A stretch of DNA of 64,000 nucleotides from Urechidicola croceus (GTDB lineage Bacteria > Bacteroidota > Bacteroidia > Flavobacteriales > Flavobacteriaceae): the NCBI GenBank assembly GCA_905181865.1, contig CAJIZG010000001.1:186001-250000 (forward strand). Direction: 5' to 3'. The position numbers were made by a program, and so were the translations under genes. Of the stretch, positions 8,855 to 16,842 are shown piece by piece (positions within the stretch are counted from its first letter, which is position 1; each line of letters begins with the position of its first letter). The notes below the pieces were generated by a model. That model saw only the letters and a list, made by a program, of their open reading frames with translations, was not told the DNA's origin and searched no databases.

Positions 8855-9805
8855 ATGACTATAACTCAGTTAAAATACGTCCTTGCCGTGGCCGAATATC
8901 AAAATTTCACCATTGCTTCAGAGCATTGTTTTGTAACCCAACCAACCCTCAGTATGCAAATTCAAAAGTTGGAAGATCAATTGGAGGTTAAAATATTTAA
9001 TCGAAGTAAAAAACCAATTCAACTGACTCAGATTGGAGAAAAGATTATAGAACAAGCAAAAATTATTATTAATGAGAGTAACAGAATTAGCGATATTGTA
9101 GATCAACAAAAAGGGTATGTAGGAGGCGAATTTAAATTGGGAATCATCCCCACTATAATGCCTAGTTTACTTCCTATGTTTCTAAAAACATTTGTAAAGA
9201 AATATCCGAAAGTAAATTTGATCATTGAAGAGTTGACTACGGAAGAAATCATACGGAAACTTTCAGATGGTCACATAGATGCCGGGATTGCAGCAACTCC
9301 TCTCGAAAACGAAGCGATAAAGGAAAGAGTTATTTATTATGAACCATTTATCGGGTTTATTCCTTCTGACCATAGACTTCACAATCATAAAACAATTGAT
9401 GCGAGTGATTTAGAACTAAATGACATATTATTATTGGAAGATGGTCATTGCTTCAAAGAAAGTATCTTAAACCTTTGTAGAGCATATAAAAAAGAATCTG
9501 GAGCCCATTTTCATTTAGAAAGTGGTAACTTTAATACATTGATTAAATTAGCAAAAGAAAATTTAGGGATGACTTTATTACCTTATCTGTACACACTAGA
9601 TCTAAACGATATCGATCAGACTTTTTTAAGAGAGTTTAATGCACCGGTCCCTGCAAGAGAGGTTAGTTTAATCTATCATAAGTCACAATTAAAAATACAA
9701 TTAATAGAAGCTTTAAAAGATGTTATTGATAGTGTAATACGAGGAGCTATTACTTTTAACGATGTTAAAATTGTCAGCCCTTTACAAAATAAAAAAAGAG
9801 CCTAA
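8855..9805 (+). CDS. oxyR: hydrogen-peroxide-sensing LysR-type regulator OxyR
   Basis: A 316-residue LysR regulator. Start ATG 8855 gives the usual MTITQLKYVLAVAEYQNF beginning; an ATG 39 bases upstream adds a non-conserved tail and is rejected. Residues 1-60 form the winged helix-turn-helix (TLSMQIQKLE, FNRSKKPIQLT). The effector domain contains LLEDGHC then CRAYK: cysteines fall at residues 199 and 208, the same numbers as the redox-active pair of E. coli OxyR. Oxidation by peroxide forms the disulfide that activates transcription. It is divergent from dps and very likely controls it; the ahpC, thioredoxin and tpx genes 16-18 kb away are natural further targets. Its stop codon lies in the loop of the terminator that follows. 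Confidence 0.92.
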   Translation: MTITQLKYVLAVAEYQNFTIASEHCFVTQPTLSMQIQKLEDQLEVKIFNRSKKPIQLTQIGEKIIEQAKIIINESNRISDIVDQQKGYVGGEFKLGIIPTIMPSLLPMFLKTFVKKYPKVNLIIEELTTEEIIRKLSDGHIDAGIAATPLENEAIKERVIYYEPFIGFIPSDHRLHNHKTIDASDLELNDILLLEDGHCFKESILNLCRAYKKESGAHFHLESGNFNTLIKLAKENLGMTLLPYLYTLDLNDIDQTFLREFNAPVPAREVSLIYHKSQLKIQLIEALKDVIDSVIRGAITFNDVKIVSPLQNKKRA

Positions 9806-9820
9806 AGGCTCCTTTTTTTT
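9796..9820. terminator. bidirectional intrinsic terminator between oxyR and the convergent small gene
   Basis: GAGCC-TAAA-GGCTC hairpin (9798-9811) with A7 on the left and T8 on the right, so it can act in both directions. The oxyR TAA is the first three bases of the loop, and the convergent small gene ends at 9819 inside the T tract. Confidence 0.8.
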
Positions 9821-10016
9821 ATATATTAATCAGTACTAAACAACTATTTAGTTCTGGTTTTTCATTGATATACGCTCTCAACCATACTCTTAATTCTTCT
9901 ATTTCATCTGGTAGCAATCTTTTTACAGCTTTTTTAAGTTCAATACTAAATAATTCAACATTGAAACTTACCTTTTTTAGTACTGTTTTAGTATACTCCA
10001 ACATTGCTCTTGCCAT
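9819..10016 (-). CDS. small conserved hypothetical protein (65 aa)
   Basis: A 65-residue protein beginning MARAMLEYTKTVLKKVSF, rich in Leu, Glu and Lys and predicted largely helical; no signal peptide or membrane segment. The pattern ELKKAVKRLLPDEIEELRVW resembles small uncharacterised cytoplasmic proteins annotated in many Flavobacteriia, but I cannot name a family. Codon use is like its neighbours and it uses the shared terminator with oxyR, which supports it as a real gene. Function unknown. Confidence 0.6.
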   Translation of the reverse strand: MARAMLEYTKTVLKKVSFNVELFSIELKKAVKRLLPDEIEELRVWLRAYINEKPELNSCLVLINI

Positions 10017-10086
10017 AATTTATTAAAGTAAATTTTAAATTAGTCTACGTATTAAACGAATAGAAAAAGCGTTTAGTATATCCTAT

Positions 10087-10353
10087 TTACAATTTATTTA
10101 CTTTTTCTAATAAACTTAAAGCAACTCCTTCTAAATCACTCTTAACCGTTTTAAAATGTGCTTTTTTATTCACCACATTTTTCTCGTTCACCTTCACGAT
10201 TAAAGAATCAAATAATGAAATTGTTTCATCAATAATAGCTGTTGATTTTTTTGTGTCGGCATCCGGGTTTAATAATTCCCATGAGTATACTTCTTCAATT
10301 ACATCTCCTAAAACATAATTAATGTCCTGTTTTAAATTTTTTACACTTGCCAT
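10087..10353 (-). CDS. small conserved hypothetical protein (88 aa)
   Basis: An 88-residue acidic/basic mixed helical protein starting MASVKNLKQDINYVLGD, without signal peptide or transmembrane segment. The sequence (VIEEVYSWELLNPDADTKKS, FDSLIVKVNEKN) looks like a cytoplasmic helical bundle. It lies 70 bases downstream of nothing obvious and 44 bases from the HAD gene start side, in the same orientation as both flanking genes, so a three-gene leftward transcript (HAD gene, this gene, the 65-aa gene) is possible. Family and role not recognised. Confidence 0.6.
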   Translation of the reverse strand: MASVKNLKQDINYVLGDVIEEVYSWELLNPDADTKKSTAIIDETISLFDSLIVKVNEKNVVNKKAHFKTVKSDLEGVALSLLEKVNKL

Positions 10354-10397
10354 ATTATTCTAGTTTATATTTGATGCAAATTTACGTAATTATTACG

Positions 10398-11087
10398 TTA
10401 TAAAAAATTCAAAATATCCAATAAAGAATCTCCCTTTCTATAAGAGTCGTCTTCTATGTGTCCCGCTATCTCTTCATGCGCCCATGTAGTATGATATGGA
10501 ATATGGATCGCATTGGCTCCAACCCCCACAAGCGGTAATATATCCGATTTTAATGAGTTGCCTATCATCAAAAATTCTATGGGTTGAATATTTAAAAATT
10601 TTATTAATCTGATGTAATTCTCTTCTTTTTTTTGACTTAAAATTTCAACGTGATCGAAATAGTTAGTCAGACCAGATTTTTCTAATTTACGCTCTTGATC
10701 TAGTAAATCTCCTTTTGTAGCCAAAATCAATTTATATTTCGGGCTCAACGTTTTCAAAACCTCTTCGACACCATCCAACAATTGAATTGGCTTGGTTAAC
10801 ATCTTTTTACCGAATCCAATAATTTTATTAATATCATGGGCGTTAATTCTTCCATTAGATAACTCTATGGCCGTTTCTATCAACGACAGCAGAAAACTTT
10901 TAACTCCGTAACCATAAAGCCACAAGTTTTCCAACTCTTTCTTTAGTAATTCATGATTAATTTTATTCTCGGTTTCATAAGAACTTAATAAGTTACAAAA
11001 CTGATGTTCAACCTCTCTAAAATATGGTTCATTCACCCATAATGTATCATCTGCATCGAATGCTATTACCTTTATATTTGAATACAT
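10398..11087 (-). CDS. HAD-family hydrolase
   Basis: A 229-residue haloacid-dehalogenase-type phosphatase. Motif I is FDADDTLW (residues about 9-16; nucleophile is the first Asp), motif II ATKGD, motif III the lysine region around EERKLEKSG, and motif IV MIGNSLKSD. A helical cap (residues about 17-110) follows motif I as in subfamily I enzymes such as phosphoglycolate phosphatase and YjjG nucleotidases. The substrate cannot be told from sequence. It is divergent from the candidate small RNA promoter at 11191. Confidence 0.82.
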   Translation of the reverse strand: MYSNIKVIAFDADDTLWVNEPYFREVEHQFCNLLSSYETENKINHELLKKELENLWLYGYGVKSFLLSLIETAIELSNGRINAHDINKIIGFGKKMLTKPIQLLDGVEEVLKTLSPKYKLILATKGDLLDQERKLEKSGLTNYFDHVEILSQKKEENYIRLIKFLNIQPIEFLMIGNSLKSDILPLVGVGANAIHIPYHTTWAHEEIAGHIEDDSYRKGDSLLDILNFL

Positions 11088-11190
11088 AATATTCTTTTTT
11101 TAACTCAAATTTAAGCATTATAATAGTACTAAAAATGTAAAACAGAATCCAGTGTAATGCTTTTCTAAATATCATTTAATGTTAAAAAAA

Positions 11191-11221
11191 TTTGGTTGAG
11201 TGAAAAATAGTAGTATTTTTG
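11191..11221 (+). promoter_or_regulatory. full Bacteroidetes-type promoter in front of the candidate small RNA
   Basis: TTTG (11191-11194), exactly 19 bases, then TATTTTTG (11214-11221): both elements match the TTTG-N19-TAnnTTTG consensus perfectly. No coding sequence follows, only about 200 bases of non-coding DNA ending in a strong terminator. Predicted transcript start near 11228. Confidence 0.7.
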
Positions 11222-11227
11222 AATTTA

Positions 11228-11424
11228 AATGACATAGTTAATGCTAAATACGATACATATTACGGCCGTCATTCTACGCGAATTTCCTTTAGTCAATTGT
11301 ATGCAAAAACAGTATATCTATAAAAGCACTAACTATTTGTTTAAACGACGCTAAACAATACTAATTAACAACTAATTACTAACTAATTAAAAGGTGCTTT
11401 TTTAGAAAAAAGCACCTTTTTTTT
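11228..11424 (+). ncRNA. candidate small noncoding RNA (~197 nt)
   Basis: Defined by a perfect promoter upstream, a strong intrinsic terminator at the end and no open frame between. The RNA can fold: 11234-11245 (ATAGTTAATGCT) pairs with 11325-11336 (AGCACTAACTAT) at 11 of 12 positions, and TTTAAA blocks at 11224 and 11340 could extend this closing stem around an internal loop. Between the stem and the terminator CTAATTA occurs three times with an exact 11-base period (11361, 11372, 11383), giving a single-stranded A/U-rich tail. Size and a long stem with internal loop recall 6S RNA, but I see no diagnostic feature that proves it. No known family is claimed. Confidence 0.5.
11388..11424 (+). 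terminator. strong intrinsic terminator
   Basis: AGGTGCTTTTTT (11392-11403) pairs perfectly with AAAAAAGCACCT (11406-11417) around a two-base loop, followed by a run of eight T (11417-11424). The left side has only four A, so it works rightward. It ends no recognisable protein gene, which supports the small RNA call. Confidence 0.8.
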
Positions 11425-11429
11425 GATTA

Positions 11430-12024
11430 AAATAATTATCAAGGCATTCCCTAGATCTAAAAATTATGAAATCTAATCACACATTTAGTTCGTTCATCCT
11501 ACATGCCATTCTAAAAATCAAAACTCCTTTAATAAACGCAATATCATTGCTGTTAAATCCATAATGACATGAAAAATACGAATACAAAAACTTCTTTCAA
11601 AAATCATTTCATCGTTACTATAAATGATATAAATAATAGTCGAGCGTTATTACCTCTTAACTTTTACAAAAAAATGGAACAATACGCTCAGTCATGAGCC
11701 TTTTCTTTTAAGGAGTATATTATATCAAGACCTATTTTAGTAAAATTGAATCTTTTAAAAAACACCTACTTGAATGATAAATTTCAATTAGATATCCCTA
11801 AAAGAAATTAAATAGTAGCGAACTTCAATTATCGATTGAGGTGCGTAAAATTGATGGAAATTCTATCGAAGTCATTTGTAAAGCACTCTTTAACTCTACT
11901 CTAAACAATAACAAATAAATAATACTTCCTAATTCGTGCTATCGAATAATAATTATTACCAATATATTGTTATCTTTTTATAAATTAGAACTGCAAATTA
12001 AAATTACCCACTTACAAATTACAT
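11430..12024. other. gene-free stretch with a possible decayed coding remnant
   Basis: About 600 bases without an intact gene. One short frame ending at TAA 11916-11918 reads like the C-terminus of a real protein (SIEVRKIDGNSIEV, ICKALFNSTLNN), with a plausible preceding piece (LDIPKRN) in another frame, suggesting a frameshifted gene end. I could not assign a family. The rest is A/T-rich with no repeats or hairpins that stand out. Confidence 0.3.
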
Positions 12025-12438
12025 TTATTCGCCCGAGTACACCACATAGTTCCTTGACGTCTCATACAATGTTATCGTTAATTCCAATCTTGTTTCAATT
12101 TTCTCCCTTAAAATATTCCAAATTACAACAGCAATATTCTCTGCTGTTGGGTTCAAACTTTTAAAGGGTACAACTTCTTCATTTAAATTTTTATGATCAA
12201 ATTTATCTTCTATCTCAGATTCTATCAAATTTTTTAACCTTTTCATATCCATCACAAATCCGGTTTCTGGATTGATCTCTCCCTTAACAGCTACGATTAA
12301 TTCATAATTGTGACCATGATAATGAGGATTGGCACATTTACCAAATACCAAAGCATTTCTTTCATCACTCCAATCTGAATTGTATAAACGATGTGCTGCA
12401 TTAAAATGCGCTTTTCTGTGTATTGCTACTTTTGCCAT
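12025..12438 (-). CDS. queD: 6-pyruvoyl-tetrahydropterin synthase / 6-carboxy-tetrahydropterin synthase family protein
   Basis: A 137-residue T-fold enzyme. Zinc ligands are H16 (NAAH), H41 and H43 (HYHGHNYE); the catalytic cysteine is C35 in FGKCANP. The GKC-N-P-x-x-HGHNY layout resembles eukaryote-type PTPS as much as E. coli QueD, so the product could be 6-carboxy-tetrahydropterin (queuosine pathway) or 6-pyruvoyl-tetrahydropterin. No other queuosine genes (queC, queE, queF) are nearby to decide. The start overlaps the stop of idi by one base (TAATG arrangement), so the two are translated from one leftward mRNA. Confidence 0.82.
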   Translation of the reverse strand: MAKVAIHRKAHFNAAHRLYNSDWSDERNALVFGKCANPHYHGHNYELIVAVKGEINPETGFVMDMKRLKNLIESEIEDKFDHKNLNEEVVPFKSLNPTAENIAVVIWNILREKIETRLELTITLYETSRNYVVYSGE

Positions 12439-12956
12439 TAATTTGAAATAAATTCTTTATATTTTTCAAAAATAATACGAAACCAAACCGTGTAAGTTTC
12501 AGGGTTCTTATTTATATCCATTTTCACTTCTTCAATTGTCATCCATTTATATGCTTCAGCCTCTTCCCTATTTATCTCTGGATTTTCATCATAGTATCCC
12601 ACCATTACATGATCTATTTCATGTTCTGTTAATCCATTATCAAAAGGTGCTTTATAAGTAAAAACAAATAATTCTTTGAGTTCGCAAACAAAGCCCATTT
12701 CCTCTCGCAATCTGCGCTTTCCAGCCTCAATGTTAGACTCTCCTTCTCTTTGATGACTGCAACAAGTATTAGTCCATAATAAAGGAGAATGATATTTCGA
12801 AGCTGCTCTTTGCTGCAGTAGTAATTGTCCCTTTTTATTAAAGGAAAACACAGAAAATGCGCGATGCAATAAGGCTTTTTCATGGGCCTCTATCTTCTCC
12901 ATTAATCCGATTTTTTCGTCATTTTCATTGACTAATATAACATTTTCTTTTCCCAT
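12438..12956 (-). CDS. idi: isopentenyl-diphosphate delta-isomerase, type I
   Basis: A 172-residue Nudix-fold isomerase that interconverts isopentenyl and dimethylallyl diphosphate. Diagnostic features: HRAFSVFSFNKKGQLLLQQR, the catalytic cysteine in WTNTCCSHQ (two adjacent Cys), the Nudix-like GKRRLREEMGF, and the acidic metal site HEIDHVMVG. It heads a two-gene leftward unit with the pterin synthase. In the same window a UbiA prenyltransferase (54.8 kb) would consume products of this pathway. The start ATG 12956 has no strong Shine-Dalgarno, as usual in Bacteroidetes. Confidence 0.92.
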   Translation of the reverse strand: MGKENVILVNENDEKIGLMEKIEAHEKALLHRAFSVFSFNKKGQLLLQQRAASKYHSPLLWTNTCCSHQREGESNIEAGKRRLREEMGFVCELKELFVFTYKAPFDNGLTEHEIDHVMVGYYDENPEINREEAEAYKWMTIEEVKMDINKNPETYTVWFRIIFEKYKEFISN

Positions 12957-13018
12957 ACGCTGAATTCCTAAAACGATAAACTTTAGATTGTAAAATTACA
13001 AAGATTAAATGATTAATC

Positions 13019-13026
13019 TATCTTTG
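13019..13026 (+). promoter_or_regulatory. -7 promoter box of the cyclophilin lipoprotein gene
   Basis: TATCTTTG, a perfect TAnnTTTG match, 29 bases before the ATG at 13056. No clear TTTG lies at the -33 position. Confidence 0.45.
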
Positions 13027-13055
13027 TAATCAAACAAAAACACTCTTTCTCTTTT

Positions 13056-13757
13056 ATGAATTTATATAAAATTTTCTTTTACTTAATTGTATTAATTAGT
13101 TTCTTAGCATGTAATAGTGAACCTAAAAAAGAATCTCTAGAAAAAGAAACCAAACCAATAATTAAAAAAAAAGAAGTTCCTAAAAAGGTAATTATCAAAA
13201 AAGAATGGGATAGTTTGAGACCCAAAAACGTAGTATCATTTTTTACGGAATATGGAAAACAAAATAAAGAAACCGTGGTATTGTTGCAGACGAAATATGG
13301 CAATATAAAAATGAAGCTCTATGAGGACACCCCTATACATAGAGCAAACTTTATTTTTCTTTCAAAAGTTGGATATTTCAACACAACCATGTTTTACCGA
13401 GTCGCTCCCGATTTTGTGATTCAAGGTGGAAACTCAGACAATATATCCATGATGAGAATTCGTAGGAAATATAGAAACTATCGTCTTCCTCCTAACTTTA
13501 AAAAGCATAGAACTCATAAATATGGAGCACTCGCTTCTGCCAGAGATTGGGATAATAATCCTAACAAACTATCAAGTCCTTTTGAATTTTATATTATTCA
13601 AAAGAAAGATGGTGCCCATCATTTAGACAACGAGCATACAGTTTTTGGAGAAGTGATGTCTGGTTTTTCAACAATGGACAAAATTGCGAATCTCAGAGCA
13701 GGATCTGATGAATGGCCAAAAGAAGACGTATATATTAAAATTGATGTCTTACGTTGA
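13056..13757 (+). CDS. cyclophilin-type peptidyl-prolyl isomerase lipoprotein
   Basis: A 233-residue protein with a lipoprotein signal (lipobox FLAC at residues about 16-19, then NSEPKKE) and a lysine/glutamate-rich spacer to about residue 70. The rest is a cyclophilin domain: GNIKMKLYEDTPIHRANF, FYRVAPDFVIQGG, SPFEFYIIQ, HTVFGEVMSG. Cyclophilins catalyse cis-trans isomerisation of Xaa-Pro bonds; here at the periplasmic membrane face during folding of secreted proteins. It is one of five peptidyl-prolyl isomerases in the window. The canonical arginine is in FYRVAPDFVIQGG. Followed by prfC with its own promoter. Confidence 0.88.
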   Translation: MNLYKIFFYLIVLISFLACNSEPKKESLEKETKPIIKKKEVPKKVIIKKEWDSLRPKNVVSFFTEYGKQNKETVVLLQTKYGNIKMKLYEDTPIHRANFIFLSKVGYFNTTMFYRVAPDFVIQGGNSDNISMMRIRRKYRNYRLPPNFKKHRTHKYGALASARDWDNNPNKLSSPFEFYIIQKKDGAHHLDNEHTVFGEVMSGFSTMDKIANLRAGSDEWPKEDVYIKIDVLR

Positions 13758-13784
13758 TATTTTACTTTCTAAGCGGTATATTTG
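13754..13784 (+). promoter_or_regulatory. promoter of prfC
   Basis: TTGA (13754-13757), 19 bases, TATATTTG (13777-13784): near-perfect Bacteroidetes promoter, with the -33 element overlapping the stop codon of the cyclophilin gene. The prfC ATG follows 18 bases after the -7 box. Confidence 0.55.
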
Positions 13785-13801
13785 CCACCTAATTTTATTC
13801 A

Positions 13802-15388
13802 ATGGAATTTTTAGAAGAATTACAGCGCAGACGTACATTTGGAATTATTTCTCACCCGGATGCGGGTAAAACCACCCTTACAGAAAAACTATTATTGTTT
13901 GGAGGTGCGATACAAGAAGCTGGTGCTGTAAAAAGTAATAAAATTAAAAAAGGCGCAACTTCTGATTTTATGGAAATTGAGCGTCAGCGTGGAATCTCTG
14001 TAGCTACTTCTGTTCTTGCTTTTATTTATAAAGATAAAAAAATAAATATATTAGATACACCTGGCCATAAGGATTTTGCTGAAGATACTTTTAGAACCTT
14101 AACTGCTGTTGATAGTGTTATTGTTGTGATTGATGTTGCCAAAGGTGTTGAAGCACAAACTGAAAAATTAGTAGAAGTATGCAGAATGCGAAATATTCCA
14201 ATCATTGTTTTTATCAATAAATTAGATAGAGAGGGTAAAGATGCGTTTGATTTACTAGATGAAGTAGAACAAAAATTAGGTTTAAGAGTAACTCCTCTTA
14301 GTTTCCCTATTGGAATGGGTTATGACTTTAAAGGAATTTACAATATTTGGGAAGAGAAGTTAAATCTATTTTCTGATGACAAAAAACAAACGGTTACGAA
14401 GGGTATAGAATTTAGCGATTTGAATGACCCTAAATTAGACAATATTGTTGGTGAAAATTCAGCCAATACTTTAAGAGAAGAATTAGAATTAGTATATGAA
14501 GTATATCCGAAATTCAGCAAAGAAGTATACCTTAAAGGTGAACTTCAACCTGTATTTTTCGGATCTGCATTAAATAATTTTGGTGTTAAGGAACTGTTAG
14601 ATTGTTTTACAGAAATTGCTCCAACTCCTCAACCAAAAATGTCTGAAGAACGTTTGGTAGACTCGAAAGAAAATAAGTTGACTGGTTTTGTTTTCAAAAT
14701 TCATGCAAATATGGATCCAAAACATAGAGATAGATTGGCATTTGTAAAAATTGTCTCTGGAACATTCAAACGAAATGCTCCATACTTACATGTCCGTAAT
14801 GGAAAGAAAATGAAATTTTCTAGTCCGAATGCATTTTTCGCAGAGAAAAAAGAAATCGTAGATGAGTCTTTCCCTGGTGATATTGTAGGGTTACACGATA
14901 CAGGTAACTTTAAAATTGGTGATACTCTAACGGAAGGCGAGCACATTAGTTTTAGGGGAATCCCGAGTTTTTCTCCAGAGCATTTTCGCTATGTAAACAA
15001 TGCTGATCCTTTAAAATCAAAACAATTACAAAAAGGCCTTGTTCAATTAATGGATGAAGGAGTAGCGCAGTTATTTACACTTGAAATTAACAATAGAAAA
15101 GTAATTGGTACGGTTGGAGCTTTACAATATGAAGTTATACAGTATCGTTTAGAACATGAATATGGTGCCAAATGTACATATGAGAACTTGGCAATGCACA
15201 AAGTTTGTTGGGTTAAGCCAGATGATCCTAAGAATGAAGAATTTAAAGAATTTAGAAGGACAAAACAGCGCTATTTAGCAAAAGACAAACAAGGTCAGTT
15301 GGTTTTCTTTGCAGATTCTGCATTTACAATACAAATGACACAGAGTAAATTTCCTTCTGTTAAATTACATTTCACAAGTGAATTTTAA
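13802..15388 (+). CDS. prfC: peptide chain release factor 3 (RF3)
   Basis: A 528-residue translational GTPase, full length for RF3. G1 is SHPDAGKTTLTEK, G2 lies in the RQRGISVATS segment, G3 is DTPGHKDF, G4 is INKLDRE. RF3 uses GTP to remove RF1/RF2 from the ribosome after peptide release. The later domains (FVFKIHANMDPKHRDRLAF, VGALQYEVIQYRLEHEYGA) are the standard RF3 hallmarks that separate it from EF-G. It is followed by a short VF530-like gene 12 bases downstream in the same direction. Confidence 0.95.
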   Translation: MEFLEELQRRRTFGIISHPDAGKTTLTEKLLLFGGAIQEAGAVKSNKIKKGATSDFMEIERQRGISVATSVLAFIYKDKKINILDTPGHKDFAEDTFRTLTAVDSVIVVIDVAKGVEAQTEKLVEVCRMRNIPIIVFINKLDREGKDAFDLLDEVEQKLGLRVTPLSFPIGMGYDFKGIYNIWEEKLNLFSDDKKQTVTKGIEFSDLNDPKLDNIVGENSANTLREELELVYEVYPKFSKEVYLKGELQPVFFGSALNNFGVKELLDCFTEIAPTPQPKMSEERLVDSKENKLTGFVFKIHANMDPKHRDRLAFVKIVSGTFKRNAPYLHVRNGKKMKFSSPNAFFAEKKEIVDESFPGDIVGLHDTGNFKIGDTLTEGEHISFRGIPSFSPEHFRYVNNADPLKSKQLQKGLVQLMDEGVAQLFTLEINNRKVIGTVGALQYEVIQYRLEHEYGAKCTYENLAMHKVCWVKPDDPKNEEFKEFRRTKQRYLAKDKQGQLVFFADSAFTIQMTQSKFPSVKLHFTSEF

Positions 15389-15400
15389 TCATTGAAATAA

Positions 15401-15619
15401 ATGTCTCAAGATCAACCAAACAATCCACTGCACGGAGTTAAACTTGCTGAAATACTTCAGTATTTAGTTTCCAATTACGGATGGGAAGAATTGAGTCAAA
15501 AGGTAAATATAAATTCATTTAAAAGGAACCCTTCCATAAAATCGAGTCTAAAATTTTTACGAAGGACCCCATGGGCAAGAGACAAAGTGGAGCGTTTATA
15601 TTTAAAATCTATCAAATAA
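15401..15619 (+). CDS. VF530/DUF2132-family small DNA-binding protein
   Basis: A 72-residue protein whose core [16 protein letters not shown], then [14 protein letters not shown] and [16 protein letters not shown] matches the VF530 family, named after a Vibrio fischeri protein whose structure resembles a double-stranded DNA-binding fold. Its cellular role is not known. It starts 12 bases after prfC and is probably co-transcribed. Confidence 0.82.
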   Translation: MSQDQPNNPLHGVKLAEILQYLVSNYGWEELSQKVNINSFKRNPSIKSSLKFLRRTPWARDKVERLYLKSIK

Positions 15620-15728
15620 AATAATTCCTTTAGTTAATAACTCGTTGATATCATGACTAAAATCTAGGCTTAATTCTTGCGGAATTTCAATTCAATATCG
15701 TATATTTAACGACATAGTTATTTATTTT

Positions 15729-16202
15729 ATGAATACGGCGCTCACAACCTCAAAAGAAATCAGAAAAGCTAGAAGGTCAGAAATTGAAGAAATTGTTCAA
15801 CTTGCATACAATACATTCGATAAATCTTATCGTCCTTTTTTAGGCAATCACAATGTTGATTGGTATATCAATAATGCGGAATTAAGAAAAGAAATACTAA
15901 ATCATTTTAGTGATTTAACCGTCTTAATTCTAAATGACAAAATTACTGGATTTATTATTTATTTCGAAAACTTTATTTATATCATGATGATTGATGCTAG
16001 CAAACATCATAATGGACTCGGCTCTATATTATTGAAGGCTGCAGAAGAAGAATTATTTAAAACAAATGAACATATTAAGCTTCAATCGTTTGTCGGAAAT
16101 ACCATCGCAACCAATTTCTGTTTAAAAAACGGTTGGGTAAAAGGGGAAGTTAATAATGCCAATGATAAAGTAGCAATGGTGTCTTTTGAAAAACATAAAT
16201 AG
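15729..16202 (+). CDS. GNAT-family N-acetyltransferase
   Basis: A 157-residue GCN5-related acetyltransferase. The N-terminal substrate half (RKARRSEIEEIVQLAYNTF) and the acetyl-CoA loop (HHNGLGSILLKAAEEEL) are visible, with the NFCLKNGW motif near the end as in RimI-like enzymes. The acceptor is unknown. A TATATTTA box at about 15702 may be its promoter. It ends 6 bases before miaE. Confidence 0.75.
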   Translation: MNTALTTSKEIRKARRSEIEEIVQLAYNTFDKSYRPFLGNHNVDWYINNAELRKEILNHFSDLTVLILNDKITGFIIYFENFIYIMMIDASKHHNGLGSILLKAAEEELFKTNEHIKLQSFVGNTIATNFCLKNGWVKGEVNNANDKVAMVSFEKHK

Positions 16203-16208
16203 GCCGTA

Positions 16209-16790
16209 ATGCTAGGTATAAAATTGGTTACAGACCCTCGATGGGCAAAATTAGCTGAGTCAAATATTGAAGCGGTATTGATAGATCATGCTTGGTGCGA
16301 GCAGAAAGCAGCAACGAATGCAATTTCTATTATTACGTTGAATCCTGAACTTACAGATTTGGTTACTGAACTAATCTTGCTTGCTCAAGAAGAATTAGAG
16401 CATTTTCAAATGGTACATAACATCCTAAAAAAACGGGGTTTTCAATTGGGACGAGAATCTAAAAACAGTTATGTTAACGAACTTTTTAAGGCCAAAATAA
16501 AAGGTGGTAATCGTAAACAAAACTTAGTAAACCGACTTTTATTTTCTGCAATGATCGAAGCAAGAAGTTGTGAACGCTTTAAAGTACTTTCTGAAACGAT
16601 TAAAGACAAAGAACTCTCAAAATTCTATAGAGAATTAATGATTAGTGAAGCGGGGCATTATACGACTTTTTTAAAATTCGCGCGAAAATATGGAGAAGGA
16701 ATGGACGTTGATAAACAATGGCAAGACCTTCTAGAATTAGAAGGTAAAATCATTTTAAATTACGGTAAGGAAGAAACAATTCATGGGTAA
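16209..16790 (+). CDS. miaE: tRNA-(ms[2]io[6]A)-hydroxylase
   Basis: A 193-residue ferritin-like diiron enzyme. It hydroxylates the isopentenyl group of ms2i6A at tRNA position 37. Diiron ligands are visible as E in the first helix (AWCEQKAA), E-x-x-H in AQEELEHFQM, E in MIEARSCERF and E-x-x-H in ISEAGHYTTF. Length agrees with MiaE proteins. It lies 6 bases after the GNAT gene, so the two are co-transcribed. Substrate supply needs MiaA and MiaB, not in this window, but the tRNA-Leu at 61.2 kb has A37-type context of the kind MiaA acts on only for UNN-reading tRNAs, so it is not itself a target. Confidence 0.9.
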   Translation: MLGIKLVTDPRWAKLAESNIEAVLIDHAWCEQKAATNAISIITLNPELTDLVTELILLAQEELEHFQMVHNILKKRGFQLGRESKNSYVNELFKAKIKGGNRKQNLVNRLLFSAMIEARSCERFKVLSETIKDKELSKFYRELMISEAGHYTTFLKFARKYGEGMDVDKQWQDLLELEGKIILNYGKEETIHG

Positions 16791-16842
16791 TCAATACGCA
16801 ATCCGATCAATGGTATGCACACTCACTCAGCTAAAAACATTT

